The translations under genes and the position numbers were made by a program. A DNA stretch of 64,000 bases, from positions 1 through 64,000 of the forward strand of contig JBNGIO010005980.1 of the NCBI GenBank assembly GCA_049999805.1. The letters are read 5' to 3'. The stretch comes from Folioceros fuciformis (lineage: Eukaryota > Anthocerotophyta > Anthocerotopsida > Anthocerotales). Under the pieces are notes generated by a model, which was not told the DNA's origin, did not search any database, and saw nothing but the letters and a program-made list of their open reading frames with translations. Shown in pieces: positions 10,500-21,843 of the stretch (its first letter is position 1; the number at the start of each line of letters is the position of its first letter).

Positions 10500-11270
10500 G
10501 TTGGAGATGAGCATGCCGATTGCGACCTTCCCTCCAAATCCTCACCACAACCAAACGTGAGGACCGGAAAACACAACACAACCAAGAAACGCACCACATC
10601 GTAACAGTCCAATATGAAAACCTAACTCAAACCTCCGAGCTAAGCGAGAAAGGGGTAACGTGGTCGGTTGCAGAGCCGGCCATGGCGTTCGCCGGACAAT
10701 GCATACCTGTACTCCTGTACTGTGGCCTTCACAACTCAAGAAAAGGATTGGACTCCGCGTCCAACACGAGCGAGACGCCTCACCTTCCCCTCTCCAGCTG
10801 TCCTCCGACAACGAATCAAACATAATGATATACGCATATATGTATCCAGTCGATCTCCCTCTCCACAGGCCTGAATCCTGCGCACCGTTTTCATGCCTGT
10901 CTGCCGATCCGCGTCTCTTTCCTGGTTCCGTAGCGCGGGATCCCGATCTCCCTTCACCGCTTGAGCTACTGTCCCTCCTCGCAATGAGAACAGGATCATC
11001 GTTGCCAGCAACAGCTACGCAAAAAGCGTTCTTGACCCTCAGAGCCGGCCATCTGTCCGTGGGATCCCGCGAAACACGGACTTCCGTGTCAGCCACCGCA
11101 TCAGCTGCGTTCTCCGGAGTGGTCTTCCACAGATAAAGTCTGCGCTCTCCTTCTCATCCATTCCAGAACATTCTACGCTCTCCTTCTCATCCATTCCAGA
11201 ACATTCTCCATCTCCGCTACTTCACTTCTACTTATCGTCGCAGCTTTCCTCCCACGCCACAATCGGTGGC
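10500..11270 (-). pseudogene. Broken copy of an unknown small gene (paralogue of 13.0-13.7 kb)
   Basis: This segment is homologous in DNA and protein to about 12985-13740. On the minus strand the likely start is ATG 11211 (MENVLEWM). A 33-bp tandem duplication at about 11140-11205 puts a TAG after 12 codons, and one extra T further on shifts the frame. Beyond these, the conserved peptide is readable: TPENAADAVADTE, then DRWPALR, then GNDDP, then a Ser/Arg/Gly-rich tail. The matching blocks in the intact copy are SPENAAHATAYTE, ERWPALE and RNNDP. I do not recognise the family. The tail is probably disordered. Homology continues past the coding part, so this is a segmental duplication rather than a processed copy. 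Confidence 0.6.
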
Positions 11271-12005
11271 CATGAGATGTGAATAAGCCCTGGTGAATCA
11301 GTGGTTCCATGTCCCTTATCGCATCGTGTGTTCCTGACTAGATCTGCTCGTATCCATCCACGTGGTTTGTCAGCCTTTCCGTTCACCCTTGACCGAATTC
11401 AGCTCCTGGCGGACACACTAATTGCAACAGCGCAAGGCATCTGAAATTCATCTGAAATTCTGGACCACGAATTCTGGACCCGCCCCATAGAACCTGCAGA
11501 GCGACAACCCAAACGCAGACCGCAGGTACGGACAGATTGATCCAAGGATTGAATTGTACTGACGCACAGAGAGCAGCGGTGATTGGCAATTCTTCAGCCG
11601 TACGAACTAAGTCCAAGGTTAGTGGATATTTACATAACTAGCTCGCTAATTAGCTATTAGTTCTGGTCCTTGTATTTGACGAGGAGAAGGTCCTCTTCAT
11701 GGGTTCATGTTTTTCTCCGCTGTAGTTCTTTCCTTCCTTTCAAATGTCCATGTTCTGTACCTAATCTCTGTCTTTGCTTAGTCCACATAATTTCCCCACC
11801 TGTTTTATACACTGTCCCATAAGCAGAGCTCCGTCATCATTCTCGTTGTGAAGAAAACAGAATACTTACAGATTCCAGTCATATGTTTGTCTTTAGATAT
11901 CATTTCAATTCTAGCCCAGATGTCTTGAGAAACGGCAATTCCCACGGCACAGTCAACACAACCACAGGGTAGCTCCACAGCGTGCCATGGAATTGTTGAG
12001 ACCTT
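11271..12005. other. Unassigned sequence
   Basis: No supportable gene. There is a short direct repeat (ctgaaattc, then ctggacc) near 11440-11480. ORFs on the minus strand lack recognisable domains. Confidence 0.3.
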
Positions 12006-12490
12006 GTCTGCCATGGACTGCCTGAGTGTGGTGTCACATGGGCTGCAATATCACAGGGTTTCAAATCCCCTCCTTCCTACTTTTCCAAAGCTTTCTGAAG
12101 TACGTGTGCGTGTTACGTTGCAAAGTGTCCTCTTGTGAACTCAAATTTTGGTACCTCCCGCCTATCAAATGGTGTGAAAGCATCCATGCGACGACGATTT
12201 ACCTTGTGGGCATACTTAGCAATTCGGAACACCCACGTCTACATTGTTGCTCAACTGTTGTGCACTGACTTGTCGAGCGTGGTGTGACTTGGGCTGCTGT
12301 ATCAGAGTGATTCAAAGCCTCTCCTACTTGCTTTTCGAAATCTTGCAACTTGTAAGTTGCGTACGCGTAGTTGCACCCCATCCTATTGGAAGCTCGAATC
12401 TTGATGCCCTCTCTCAAACAGTGTCAAAGCATCCCTGCGGAGACAATTTTCCTTGTGGGCACACCTAGCAAGCCCGATCAGGTAAGTTCA
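12006..12490. repeat. Old imperfect tandem duplication (about 235 bp x 2)
   Basis: About 12006-12240 and 12255-12490 share ordered blocks: tggtgtcacatgggctgc versus tggtgtgacttgggctgc, ttcaaa, cctac-cttttc, gtgtgaaagcatccatgcg versus gtgtcaaagcatccctgcg, and ccttgtgggca. The copies are diverged with small indels. No coding potential is shared. Confidence 0.65.
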
Positions 12491-12984
12491 GAAACCGTTG
12501 ATCTCAAGAAGGTCATGAACGATGACTCTTAGGGAGGAGGTACGCTTTGTTTCAGAAGGCCTAACGCTGCATTTTCTGGTAAGTTACACCCAAGGCTGAG
12601 GAGGTGCTGTGCCTTCCATATCGCGATACACCTAAGGCTGATGAAAGTGGTCATAGGGGAGACGACTAAGGCATGACGACTTGCTGATCTCTTCCGCTGT
12701 CATCAAGACCAGGTAGTCCACTGTCGAACACGCAGAATCGTATTACAGAATTTTTCAGATCTTCCTCGGGAGATCTAGCTTGCATCTACTTTTCTCAACC
12801 ACGTCTTCTCAACCTCAGATATCCCATAAGGACTTGCCACTCGTGGTAACAACAAGAAAGTCAATCCATTGTGACCTAATCCTTTGTCGCAACTTCAGCA
12901 TCACCCGAGACCAAAAATAAATAGGGAGGAAACCGGGAGCCGTGAACGACACGCAGAATCCGAACACGCCCAAAACCCGAAGAC
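12491..12984. other. Unassigned sequence
   Basis: No gene or RNA recognised. A short motif (acacctaaggctgatga / acacccaaggctgagga) occurs twice near 12585-12645. Confidence 0.3.
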
Positions 12985-13760
12985 GTAAGTTGATCGTCTT
13001 GGGCAATATTCCCTTCACTCCCTCACACAATCGAGGCAACCACACCACATCAGCAAACAGGCACACTAGCCCAGCCCCGTAATGTCCAGTATGAAAAGGA
13101 AACTGAGGCCTCCACGCAAAGATATGAAGTACTAATGTGGTCCCTTCTCCGGCCGGCATGGGTAGCCAATAGACACTAAGCAACTGTACAACTTTACTGC
13201 GCCATATAAAAACTCCAAGAAAGGACTGGCCCGCGTCGGATGTGAGAGAGACACACCACCTTCCCCTCTCCAGCTGTCCTGCGCCAACTATCAAGACGTC
13301 AGTCCAACAGTGACAAGTTCGCACCAGCCTCCAATCACTCTCATTCAACACGAGCCTTTGCGTACAGTTGTGACGACTACCTTCCAATCAGCGGCTCTTT
13401 CCTGAACGCGATCCCGAACTTTTTCCAGAGCTGGATCTGCCGGTCCCTCTTGAACTGAGACCAGGATCATTGTTGCGAGCCACAGCTGTGACATAAGCGC
13501 TTGGGTTTTCCAGAGCCGGCCATCTTTCTGTGGGCGCCCACGAAGCACGGTACTCGGTGTAAGCCGTGGCATGAGCAGCGTTCTCCGGAGAGGTCTTGCT
13601 CAGATACGTCTGCGCGCTCTTATCCATCCATTCCGGAGCGTCCGCCATGTCCACCCAAGCACCAACAAGCTTGCAGAACAGAAACTTCGCCGCCACACAG
13701 CCGCCAAATCTTCACCTGGCTTTCTGTTCACACATACTTGCGCATTGGGGTTAGGTAGGT
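12985..13760. repeat. Segmental duplication partner of 10500-11270
   Basis: Shared blocks outside the coding part include ccttccctcc with cctcac, gtccagtatgaaaa versus gtccaatatgaaaa, aactccaagaaaggactgg versus actcaagaaaaggattgg, and caccttcccctctccagctgtcct, all in the same order and orientation. The spacing between the two copies is about 2.5 kb. Confidence 0.7.
13388..13648 (-). CDS. Unknown small Ser/Arg-rich protein (86 aa)
   Basis: The first in-frame ATG is at 13648; the frame is open further upstream but without another ATG. The protein has an acidic, aromatic N-terminal part (MADAPEWMDKSAQTYLS, then SPENAAHATAYTEYRASW), a WPALENPSAY stretch, and a C-terminal tail of alternating Ser, Gly, Arg and Lys ending SGSRSGKSR. 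No signal peptide or membrane segment is visible. The diverged copy at 10.5-11.3 kb preserves the same blocks, and conserved peptide blocks among more diverged flanks argue for past selection on the protein. I do not recognise the family. It could be a lineage-specific gene with further exons I cannot place. Confidence 0.45.
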   Translation of the reverse strand: MADAPEWMDKSAQTYLSKTSPENAAHATAYTEYRASWAPTERWPALENPSAYVTAVARNNDPGLSSRGTGRSSSGKSSGSRSGKSR

Positions 13761-14205
13761 GTGAAGATGCCCTAAAAAAGCACCGGTTCACCTCCCGTGT
13801 ACATTCAGATGTATAAGCGGTCTGTCCGTAATCGCATTGAGGTGTCGCATGTGCCCATCTCCATGTTGCTTGGCAGCATTCCCGTTCATCATTGACACGT
13901 GGGTCGGAGATTTCGGAACTTTTTGAAGTGTTCAATATTTGGCCACATCGGTAGACTCAATTGCTTTAGAATGTTTAGACATGTTACATCAAACAGATTA
14001 CTTTTACAGATTCTTAGACTTCTATATTATGGAATATGCAAAATTCAGGGTTTAGGGTAGGTGGGAGAGGTGGATCCCCTTTGTAGGGGATAGGTGGGAA
14101 ATATGGACCATGTTTAAAAATAGAACAACCTTGCAACCGGGCAATACTTTGGAGTTACCTCGCGCATGAGTTGTCATCCAAGTAGGTAACCATTACAAAC
14201 TTATT
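13761..14205. other. Unassigned sequence
   Basis: Turns AT-rich after 13930. No gene recognised. Confidence 0.3.
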
Positions 14206-14322
14206 GCCTATGGAACATGTAGAAGATGAACTTGTTGCCTATGGAACATGTAGAAGATGAACTTGTTGCCTATGGAACATGTAGAAGATGAACTTATTAC
14301 CAATGGAGTATGTAGAAGTCGA
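14206..14322. repeat. 31-bp minisatellite, 3 exact units plus a diverged fourth
   Basis: Units start at 14206, 14237 and 14268 (gcctatggaacatgtagaag, then atgaacttgtt). A fourth at about 14299 has several substitutions. Confidence 0.9.
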
Positions 14323-14690
14323 AGATATGGAGGATCTCACCCTCTAGCACAAGCTACATCTCTCTATCCCTAGCTTTGGTAGCAAATTGAACACAAGCTA
14401 GCATAATGGCCTGGTGGATGGTTATGTTGACAAGTATGTTTTGCTAAACCTAAGAAACTTAAACCGCAAACATTGGGAAGATTTTGCCCTCGAGGTTTAG
14501 CAACAATGTGCTTTTTGGGTTGTAGGCCTCAAGTTCAAACAAAAAGTCAAAAACTTGAAGGTGTCTAAGAAGGAGAAGGATAATGTTTTTGAACTTTACA
14601 TGCCTAAGTCTATATTTCGAGTTGGTTGGCACACACTTGCTCCTTGGGTGCCATTGCATGGAGCAGCAAGCTCCCAATACATAGTTGTTC

Positions 14691-14891
14691 GTGCTAGCTA
14701 GCTCTTATGCACACGCTAGCCCATTCTTAACATGCACTTGTGTGCTTTAGCGGGTTCTTGGCACGCAATTTTGTGCACCCATAGGTTTTTGGCATGCACG
14801 TGTGAGTAACAGCCAGTTGTTCTTTGCGCATACTTGTGTGCGCCGACCAGTACTTCATGCACACAAGTACATGCTAAGAATTAGCTAGCAC
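14691..14891. repeat. Small inverted-repeat element (possible MITE)
   Basis: The ends 14691-14707 (gtgctagctagctctta) and 14875-14891 match as inverted repeats at 15 of 17 positions. The interior repeats GCACAC/GTGTGC words in both orientations, giving strong foldback potential. No clear target duplication flanks it, so a transposon origin is only suggested. Confidence 0.4.
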
Positions 14892-15728
14892 ACAATTGTG
14901 GAGGGATTCAAGGTTATTAATGTGGTTCATATTACTTGTGCACTTCTAAAGGATCCTATTTTTGGAACATGAAAAGGAAACATTTGTGTGACTAGTATAC
15001 AATGGTAAGTTTTAAGCAATATGAACAAGGCCAACGCGTATTCCTATGTACCACTTTCTAGAAATTGATATGAATTATTCAATAAGGGCGCAACTCACTC
15101 AACAAAGCTTGAGAGCCTGTTTAAGTCTTAGAGAAGATCATAGAGACATTTGTCCTTGGTCTCCTATGATTGTTTCTGGAGTCTCTCATATTTGCGCATG
15201 CCCATAGCAACCTTGTTGCTACAAGCACCCATAGGTTTAATAGTGTCTCCCCCCTCCTTTTCTGGGGTCCTACCATATTCCTTAGACTAAGAAGCCTCCA
15301 ACACCCATCTCCACTAAGACCTCAAGGGAGTCAATAGTTCATTTGCCTCTATGAGGTGAAGATATGCAAAGTACTAAGATTCCTTAACATAAGCTCCATT
15401 GAAGTATCTTACTTCCTTCTCGTCTTTGCTAGCCAAGACCCCCCATGAAGCTAAAATGGAGAATATCTTCATTTGTAAACTGTGAATCTTCCTGCTAAGA
15501 AAAATGGCTGCCCCGGATCATGGCTGCCCCGGATCATGCAACACAAGTGCGGTGGCAAGGCATGAGAAGAGATCAAGCACGTTGGTAAGAAAATGTGTTC
15601 AAGCATAAGCATAAAAGAGAGCTTTTAAAGGGAGGAATAGCTTGAGCTATATACACAAAGGATAAACGCTTATTAAACCATCATAACTAAATGTAGAACT
15701 AACTCTTAACCTAGGGTAGAAGTCTTAA
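14892..15728. other. Unassigned sequence
   Basis: No gene recognised. An 18-bp direct duplication (atggctgccccggatcat) lies at about 15504-15539. This may include the 3' flank of the copia remnant. Confidence 0.3.
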
Positions 15729-16823
15729 CTACAAACTAGGTTTTCTATCAACATAAACACTAAGTATCACAAACTCAACACCATTCCACAAGACATATAC
15801 GCTGGTGTCCGCATCAAGACAAAGAAAGCCAACTTCTATGAGCTTGTGAAACACCTCATACTAGGCCCTGGGAGCCTGTTTAAGCCTATACAAGGTCTTA
15901 AGGAGTTTACACACCTTGTCCTCATCAATGATAAAACCTTCTGGTTGACACATGTATATATCTTCTTCAAGCAAGCCATTCAGAAATGTTGTTTTTACAT
16001 CCAATTGATGCACAAGGAGATTGTAATGGGAAGCTATAGCTAGGAGGATTCTTACAAATGTAGACTTGACAACGGGTGCAAAAGTCTCATTGTAATCGAG
16101 TCCTGGAATATGGCTATAGCCCTTAGCAACAAGAAGCACTTTATACCTTCCTACAATGCCATCGGTGTTGAGTTTTTTCTTAAAGACCCATTTGCATTCT
16201 ACAAGCTTTCTACCTTTAGGAAGGTCAACTAGTTTCCCAGTTTGATTTTTAAGGAGTGACTGATATTCAAATTCTATGGCAGCTTTCCAAAAAACAGACT
16301 CTAGACCTTCAATGGCTTCTTTATATGTGGCTAGCTCGCCTAATGAAACTGAAACACTTAGAACTGTGGCTTGGCTAGTATCTGAAGTGACAAGGCCAAC
16401 TTGAAAAGGTGGTTTTGTCCACTCGTGCATAGGTCTCCTAAGGTGAGTAGAACGTCTAAGGGGAGCCACTGCTTCAGGATTAGGGGTGGCATCTACAATA
16501 GCTTCCGGTTCGGGTTGGATTGAGACAACTGGCTCGACAAGTGTATCAGCAGCTTGATTAGATTCAACCTCGTCTGGTGTACCTGAACTATCAGCAAAAT
16601 CGTCATTATTGTTGCTAGAAGTTGGAGGAGGCTGTATGATGTTGTTGTTGTCCCCCTTGTAATCCGAAGAAGAAGACTCCTCATCATCATAAAAACTGAC
16701 TTCATCTAGTAGAATTGAATCAGAATGTGCAACACCTTGTATGGTAGTTGGTTGTGGATCAGCTTGAAGCTGGAGTTTAGGGTTGCTGATAGAAAAACAC
16801 TCGGTAGTTGTGGTCTTGTGCAA
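15729..16823 (-). pseudogene. copia linker and truncated reverse transcriptase
   Basis: Residues resemble the variable acidic linker after integrase (Asp/Ser-rich) followed by RT: LRRSTHLRRP, KAAIEFEYQSLLKNQT, KWVFKKKLNTDG, VAKGYSHIPGLDYNETFAPV, HQLDVKTTFLNGLLEEDIYM, CKLLKTLYRLKQAPRA. A TAG then replaces the invariant Trp of the family motif PRAWYE. The frame continues YEVFHKLIEVGF to SVYVDRKP and a TAG at 15729-15731, so the second Asp of YVDD and everything after it are gone. The LDVKTTF block also has Thr where the family has Ala. No functional polymerase can be made. Confidence 0.88.
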
Positions 16824-18011
16824 GCTTCATGACGGACATTAAGTTCTTAGTCATTGAAGGCACATAAAGAACATCAGTAAGAATGAGGTGAGCAGAGTTT
16901 GGCAGGAGCATTGTTACAGAACCAGTTCCCTTGATGGAAGGCACACTATCATCACCTAGAAGCACAAACTATTTAGAATCGCCAGCTGCAGTGAAACTGG
17001 AAAAAGCAATCTTGTCAAAACAAATATGACTAGTGGCACAAGAATCTAAGTACCAAGAACTAGGCTGGGTTTTAATGGTGGATAAATAGACTGCCAAAAT
17101 GGTTGGCTGCTTAGCCTTGCTCACTGTAAGATTGCTTTCTGTTGGAGGACTATCACGTTGAGGCTCTCCGTTCTTCTTCTTACAGTAATCCCGTTCATAA
17201 TGGCCGGGAATTTTACACCAGTTGCACACAAAAGTCTTCTTGGTGTTGTTGGTGTTCAATCGTTGGGTTGAGTGGGAAAGCCACGTCCTCGTCCACAGCC
17301 TCGTCCTTTGGAAGAATAGAGCACTCTCGCACCACTGTTTGAACTTGAGGCACGAGGCTTGTGAAAAGTGTGTGCTCGTTCCTCAGCAAGAAGTGCTCCT
17401 ATTACTTCTTCAAGAGTGACAGTAGGAACCTAGCCTGTTGCAGCTGCCTTAATTGCAGCATGTATTGTGGCATTCTGGCTACCAACAAACCTGTTGTAGC
17501 TCTCTGGCAAGGAGGCTCACTGCTGCCTGTACCTCTATAAGCACTGTTCCACAATGCAAGGTTCGCCCTATGTGTCTTGTACTTGTTGATGTAGGCCTCC
17601 ACTAGCTCATTTTCTTTCGTCCTCAAATTGAAAAAAATCCCTGTACGCATGAACAAGGGATGCAATGCTCTTGTCTTGATAAATGGACTCAAACACCTTC
17701 CACACGTCATTAGCAGTCTTGGCTCCAATGGTGTGGGGCATCATGGTTCGATCTAAGGCAGCAATGAGTATAGAATGGGCACGCCTATCCTTTCGCTCCC
17801 AAGTTAGGATTTCGTCTGCGGATCTAGCAGGTACAGTGACTTTGGGTTTTGTTCCATCTACTATGGAAAACAGCTCATTCTCCTCAAAGATCTGAGTGAG
17901 TCTCATGGCCCAGATTTGATAGTCTGTCCCATTGAATCTATTGTTGTCACGAAAGTCTATTTTCAAAGGAACGAGGGTAGTTGCAAGTGCAGCAGGCAGT
18001 TATGCTGCCAT
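16777..18011 (-). pseudogene. copia gag, zinc knuckle and protease, frameshifted
   Basis: Gag begins near ATG 18011, but a stop follows within a few codons; the recognisable gag core runs from about 17966 (FNGTDYQIWAMRLTQIF, then DVWKVFESIYQDKS, then HAYRDFFQF). It shifts frame in an A/T run near 17630 and continues in 17728-17402 (FNLRTKENELVEAYINKYK). The knuckle is C-x2-C-x4-H-x4-C in 17259-16969. The protease active site reads DSCATSH where the family has DSGATSH, so the key Gly is Cys. The protease tail (SAHLILTDVLYVPSMTKNL) lies in 16965-16777 after a stop. At least three separate lesions are visible. Confidence 0.85.
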
Positions 18012-18889
18012 ACTTGATGGGTTGATGATGGATTGAAGGGCTGACTGAAGTCATAGCTGTCTAGCTCTCTCTAGTAGATTAAAAGGGGAGAAATCCCAAA
18101 CGGGGTATGTGTGAGAATCAGCAAATAAGAAGGAGATGTCAAGAACATCCTCATTATCTTCATGATCTGGCGCTTGCATAGAAAGGCAGCACGTCACAAC
18201 ATAGTGCAGGGCATTATGTCACTAGGTGAGCTCGAACGAGGAAGGTCTGAGGTGAGGTAATTCTCACATAAGATTTGTAGTGAAAGGATGCCCTCGCAGA
18301 GCTTCTCAATGAGAAGTCTCTTGACTTCACACTTAACTGGAGCAACACGAACATTTGGATTGAAGGCATTGAACCTCAATGGCCATGTACAAGCCCAAAT
18401 AGTGATATACATAGCCTATATCAAAATAATTATCTAAATTAAGATAGAATTAGATGCTAGGATTAACCTAAATGGATAGGAAACACATTTGACTGAACAT
18501 GATAAAATCTAGTAAAAACGAAACTTGGAAGAAAAAGGATGAAGTCGTGGTGTATAGTCCATTGTGGAAGTGACCAAGAATGTAAAGCAAAACGGTTGTG
18601 CCGAGGCTTTCTTGGCTTGACCCATAGTCTTATACAAGTAGCCTTGTAAGGCATGTACCAATTGGTACATTGTGGATGGATGTTTTCAAACATCCATTTC
18701 TAAGTACTATTCTTAGTTGATGATGTAGCAAGAGGCTACCTCTTTGTGAAAAGATGGAGAATTATTTTTGCAAGAGGGCCACCTCTTTGCATAGCAACTT
18801 TTGCTACCTCTTTAAGTGAAGATTTAGAATTCTTGTTGGAAGAGGGCAACCTCTCTTTGTATAGCAATGAAGATGCGGTATGAACACAA
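18012..18889. other. Unassigned sequence next to the copia remnant
   Basis: Could include the lost 5' LTR side of the copia remnant, but no second copy of it and no PBS is found. No gene recognised. Confidence 0.3.
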
Positions 18890-19100
18890 AGCTACCTCTT
18901 TGTAGAATGATGAAGACATGTTGTCATGAAGAGGCTACCTCTTTGCAAAGTGATGAAGCTTGTTTTGTACAGTGATGAAGACAAGTTGTCATGAGGAGGA
19001 TGAAGACAAGTTGTCATGAGGAGGATGAAGACAAGTTGTCATGAGGAGGATGAAGACAGTTGTCATGAGGAGGCTACCTCTTTGCAGAGTGATGAAAATT
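18890..19100. repeat. Complex repeat with a 25-bp minisatellite
   Basis: A motif of the type gaggctacctctttg with gtgatgaag recurs at irregular spacing from about 18730. At 18974-19072 there are four tandem units of 25 bp (gatgaagacaagttgtcatg, then aggag), the last with one base missing. Confidence 0.85.
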
Positions 19101-19279
19101 GTGTTGTCTAAAGCCTGAGATGGAGATGCATTGTCCCAAGAAGGTAAGGGGAGAATTGCTGTTAATGATGGAAACTTTGTTGTAGAAAGAAAGCTACCGC
19201 TTTGTAAAGTGATAGAAAAAAATTGTCCAAAGAAGGCTAGCCAAAATCCCTGTTGTTGCAAATGTTATAAGCTTTGGAA

Positions 19280-19503
19280 CATTCCTTAATAAGCTTACAA
19301 GAGTCCTTGCCTCTAACTCTATAACATTCCTTAATAGCTTACAAGAGTCCTTGCCTCTAACTCTATAACATTTCTTAATAAGCTTACAAGAGTCCTTGCC
19401 TCCAACTCTATAATATTCCTTAATAAGCTTACAAGAGTCCTTGCCTCTAACTCTATAACATTCCTTAATAAGCTTACAAGAGTCCTTGGCTCTAACTCTA
19501 TAG
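19280..19503. repeat. 45-bp minisatellite, 5 units
   Basis: Units start at 19280, 19325, 19369, 19414 and 19459 (cattccttaataagcttaca, then agagtccttgcctctaactc tataa). Because 45 is a multiple of three, the minus strand reads as 15-residue repeats (ELEARTLVSLLRNVI in one frame). Unit 2 lacks one base, which switches the frame. I take the repeat peptide as a by-product of the DNA repeat. Confidence 0.92.
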
Positions 19504-20036
19504 TTCTTAAGAACAAGGGCATGAAACATGGCAATCTTTGCATAGGAGAGTACTTGTAGACCTTGCAAACCTTGCCTATTGTACAACCATCCAACCTAGC
19601 TTTGAAGGTTGATGATGATGTGCTCACAAATGAAGTTTTCAATAGGATTCACATACCCTCATCAACAATACAACAATACAAATTTACTTGTGAAAAAATG
19701 ACCATTGAAAAATAATTTATCAATATCTCAATATTAAAAGATATAGATTTTTAAAATAAAATACCTTTAATATAATAAAATTTTATGTAATATATGCTCA
19801 TATTAAAAAGCTTGTAATTTTAAACTAGAAAAATATTATTTAATCATGCATATAGACATATGTACATGAATATTTAAAATATTTAAAATATATAGTATAT
19901 ATTATTTATATAGTATTCAGATATTATTAAATGATTATTTAAGAAATAAATAAAACTGGTATGATTATTAGTTGCTAGAAGAAGACATGTTAGGCTTAAA
20001 TTGCTGCCAAGATAGTGTGCATAAGGAGAGTGTGGT
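19504..20036. other. Mostly AT-rich spacer
   Basis: Very AT-rich from 19680 to 19980 with ataaa and ttaaaa words. No gene recognised. Confidence 0.4.
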
Positions 20037-20128
20037 GTGTTACAAGGCGCAGCAAGCAATCCCGTAACTGAACGTCTGTCCAAGTGCACTATATTATACG
20101 TCTGCTCCTCCTCTTTTGTCTGCTCGCA

Positions 20129-20281
20129 ATGGGTGCAGACCACAAATCAAAATCACGAAAAACCAAGTCTACCAGCTCCGTCTGCGCGCACTGTAGGAGA
20201 GGACAATGGAGCCCTGGTCGTGTCTGTCTCTTCTCTGAGCTGTGTCTTGAGCCAGTGTGGAAGACATGGTGCAGCAGCTAG
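20129..20281 (+). CDS. Possible small ORF of 50 codons, unknown
   Basis: ATG 20129 opens a 50-codon frame that starts basic (MGADHKSKSRKTKS) and contains several Cys, including a CxxC pair (CAHC). A TATA-like word (atattatac) lies about 38 bases upstream. There is no homology I recognise, and overlapping ORFs exist on both strands, so this is weak. It could equally be non-coding. Confidence 0.15.
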   Translation: MGADHKSKSRKTKSTSSVCAHCRRGQWSPGRVCLFSELCLEPVWKTWCSS

Positions 20282-21843
20282 TGCGAGCGACAGAGCGAGG
20301 GCTTGGACGCACCCAGGGCAAGTGCGGTCAAGGTTCTTGGCAGATGCTGGCCAAAGATGCGCAGACATTGTAGCCTAAAAGAGTACTTGTTCTTGTCTTC
20401 AGGAGTCGTGAGTATTCTTCCAACCGTATCCCGGAAGCGCTTAGCCAAGTGGTAGAGATGTGTATCCTGGAAGTGACTGTCCTCAGGCGTCACAAGACGT
20501 CACCTGGGATGGCAATCTGGCTCTGCAGCTGAGTGGTAGGGTGAAGAGAGGCTGAATGGAGGTATTCAGGAGCATCCTTCACGTGGTATCCTGGCACTGG
20601 GGTGCCTTTTCAGCTGCTTTTCGCGTTGTTTTTGTGGCTGGAAATGGCGGTGCAACTTCTGGTGCAGCTTCTGGGGCGGTCGGCCGGGGCTCTGAGACCT
20701 AGCGTTACACACTTGCGAAGCCAGGCAGATGTACTTTTCATCGTTTTAGGAAGTGTTGGATCTGTCCACTGTTGACATGCTAGCAGAGATAAGGTGCAGT
20801 GAAGCCTGCGAGTCTGAGAGCATCAGCTGGCAGAATACAATGGCCGGAAGGCCGCTCGTTACGTCATGCAGTCCTCCTTTGCCAGTGCCAGTGCCGCTGC
20901 CACTGGCCGGTGGAGTGTGCTCCGCGAAGGTGTGCACACGCTGGGAGCCTGAGGTGGTAATCGTTTCCTTGCCAACCTAAAACTGCGACACATCTGTGAG
21001 GAAGATTCTCTTGCTGCGTGGACCGAACAGGTCAGGACCGACCAATCGGTGCGTCATCGTTTTCTGGACTGTCCATGGCTTTGTTCTCGCCACATTAGAG
21101 ACCCTGTGCCAAATTGGAGATGGCAGAGGAATCGCGACCAGAGCTGGAAGGCACGGGAAAGTTTGGGGTGACACCTTCCTATGCATTTGGCAGAACGTAC
21201 TCGGACAGGCCGCATACGACCTCGTCCCGTGAACTGACCATCGTTGGTTGCCTTGCAGGCTGGAGCAGAGCTGTCGCCAGTAGCAGCAGCGCAACGGAAC
21301 AGGAAGGCGAACGGGAAGGGGAACGGGATCTTGATCTTGATCTTGAACGGGGCCTGTAATGTCGCGGCGTCACGGCCAGTCGCGAATTTGCAAGAAGCGT
21401 CAGCGACGGCGAGGCGGGAAATGAGGCAGGCGTGCTACAGTGTCCAGGCCTGGGTCATCATCACAAGTTCCCAAGTACCGCGCCTAAGCTGGCATAATGT
21501 GGAGGGGTCGGGGATGGGGATGAGAGCGCCACGTGGGTGCCTGGAGAGTACTGCACCCAGTTTCCCTGACGCAGTTACGCCCCGGCGTCCAATTGGAGCG
21601 GGTCGTGCTTTGGGGATCTGGCCAGCCCATTGGGCGCGAATCGCTTTCTGCTCTTTTCTGACCGGCCGGCATGTTGATGATATGATGCGGCGTGATGGAC
21701 AGGAGATGCGCGTGCCCTGCTCGTACGTGGCTGTCACGCCGCGAACCCTAATGCGGCAAAGTGCAGTTAAAGCAAAAGAGCAGCAAAGCGGGGCAAGTCG
21801 GGCCCACGCGCCGCGCCACCACGTGACAGTGGGGCCAGCTCGA
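20282..21843. other. GC-richer region without a recognised gene
   Basis: Long overlapping ORFs on both strands reflect base composition. The word ggaacgggaa(c/a)gg also occurs near the bHLH leader (1340-1370). No domain is readable in any frame. Confidence 0.35.

Larger units (their letters stand above)
15729..18011 (-). mobile_element. Ty1/copia remnant lacking integrase
   Basis: Read on the minus strand: gag from about 18011, then a zinc knuckle, protease and the N-terminal half of reverse transcriptase, ending at 15729. The integrase that should lie between protease and RT is missing. The protease reading frame breaks at about 16800 and the linker before RT follows at once, which implies an internal deletion of over a kilobase. 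RT stops just as the catalytic YVDD begins. No LTRs, PBS or PPT could be found. It is a decayed fragment that cannot move on its own. Confidence 0.85.

Noticed and set aside
14206-14322. CRISPR-like array of 31-bp repeats
   Set aside because: Units are directly adjacent with no spacers, and the surroundings are plant nuclear DNA. The same holds for the 32-, 45- and 48-bp arrays.
20430-20480. D-arm-like words (gcttagccaagtggtagag and later cagctgagtggtaggg) suggesting tRNA genes
   Set aside because: No B box, anticodon arm or acceptor stem can be drawn at the right spacing.
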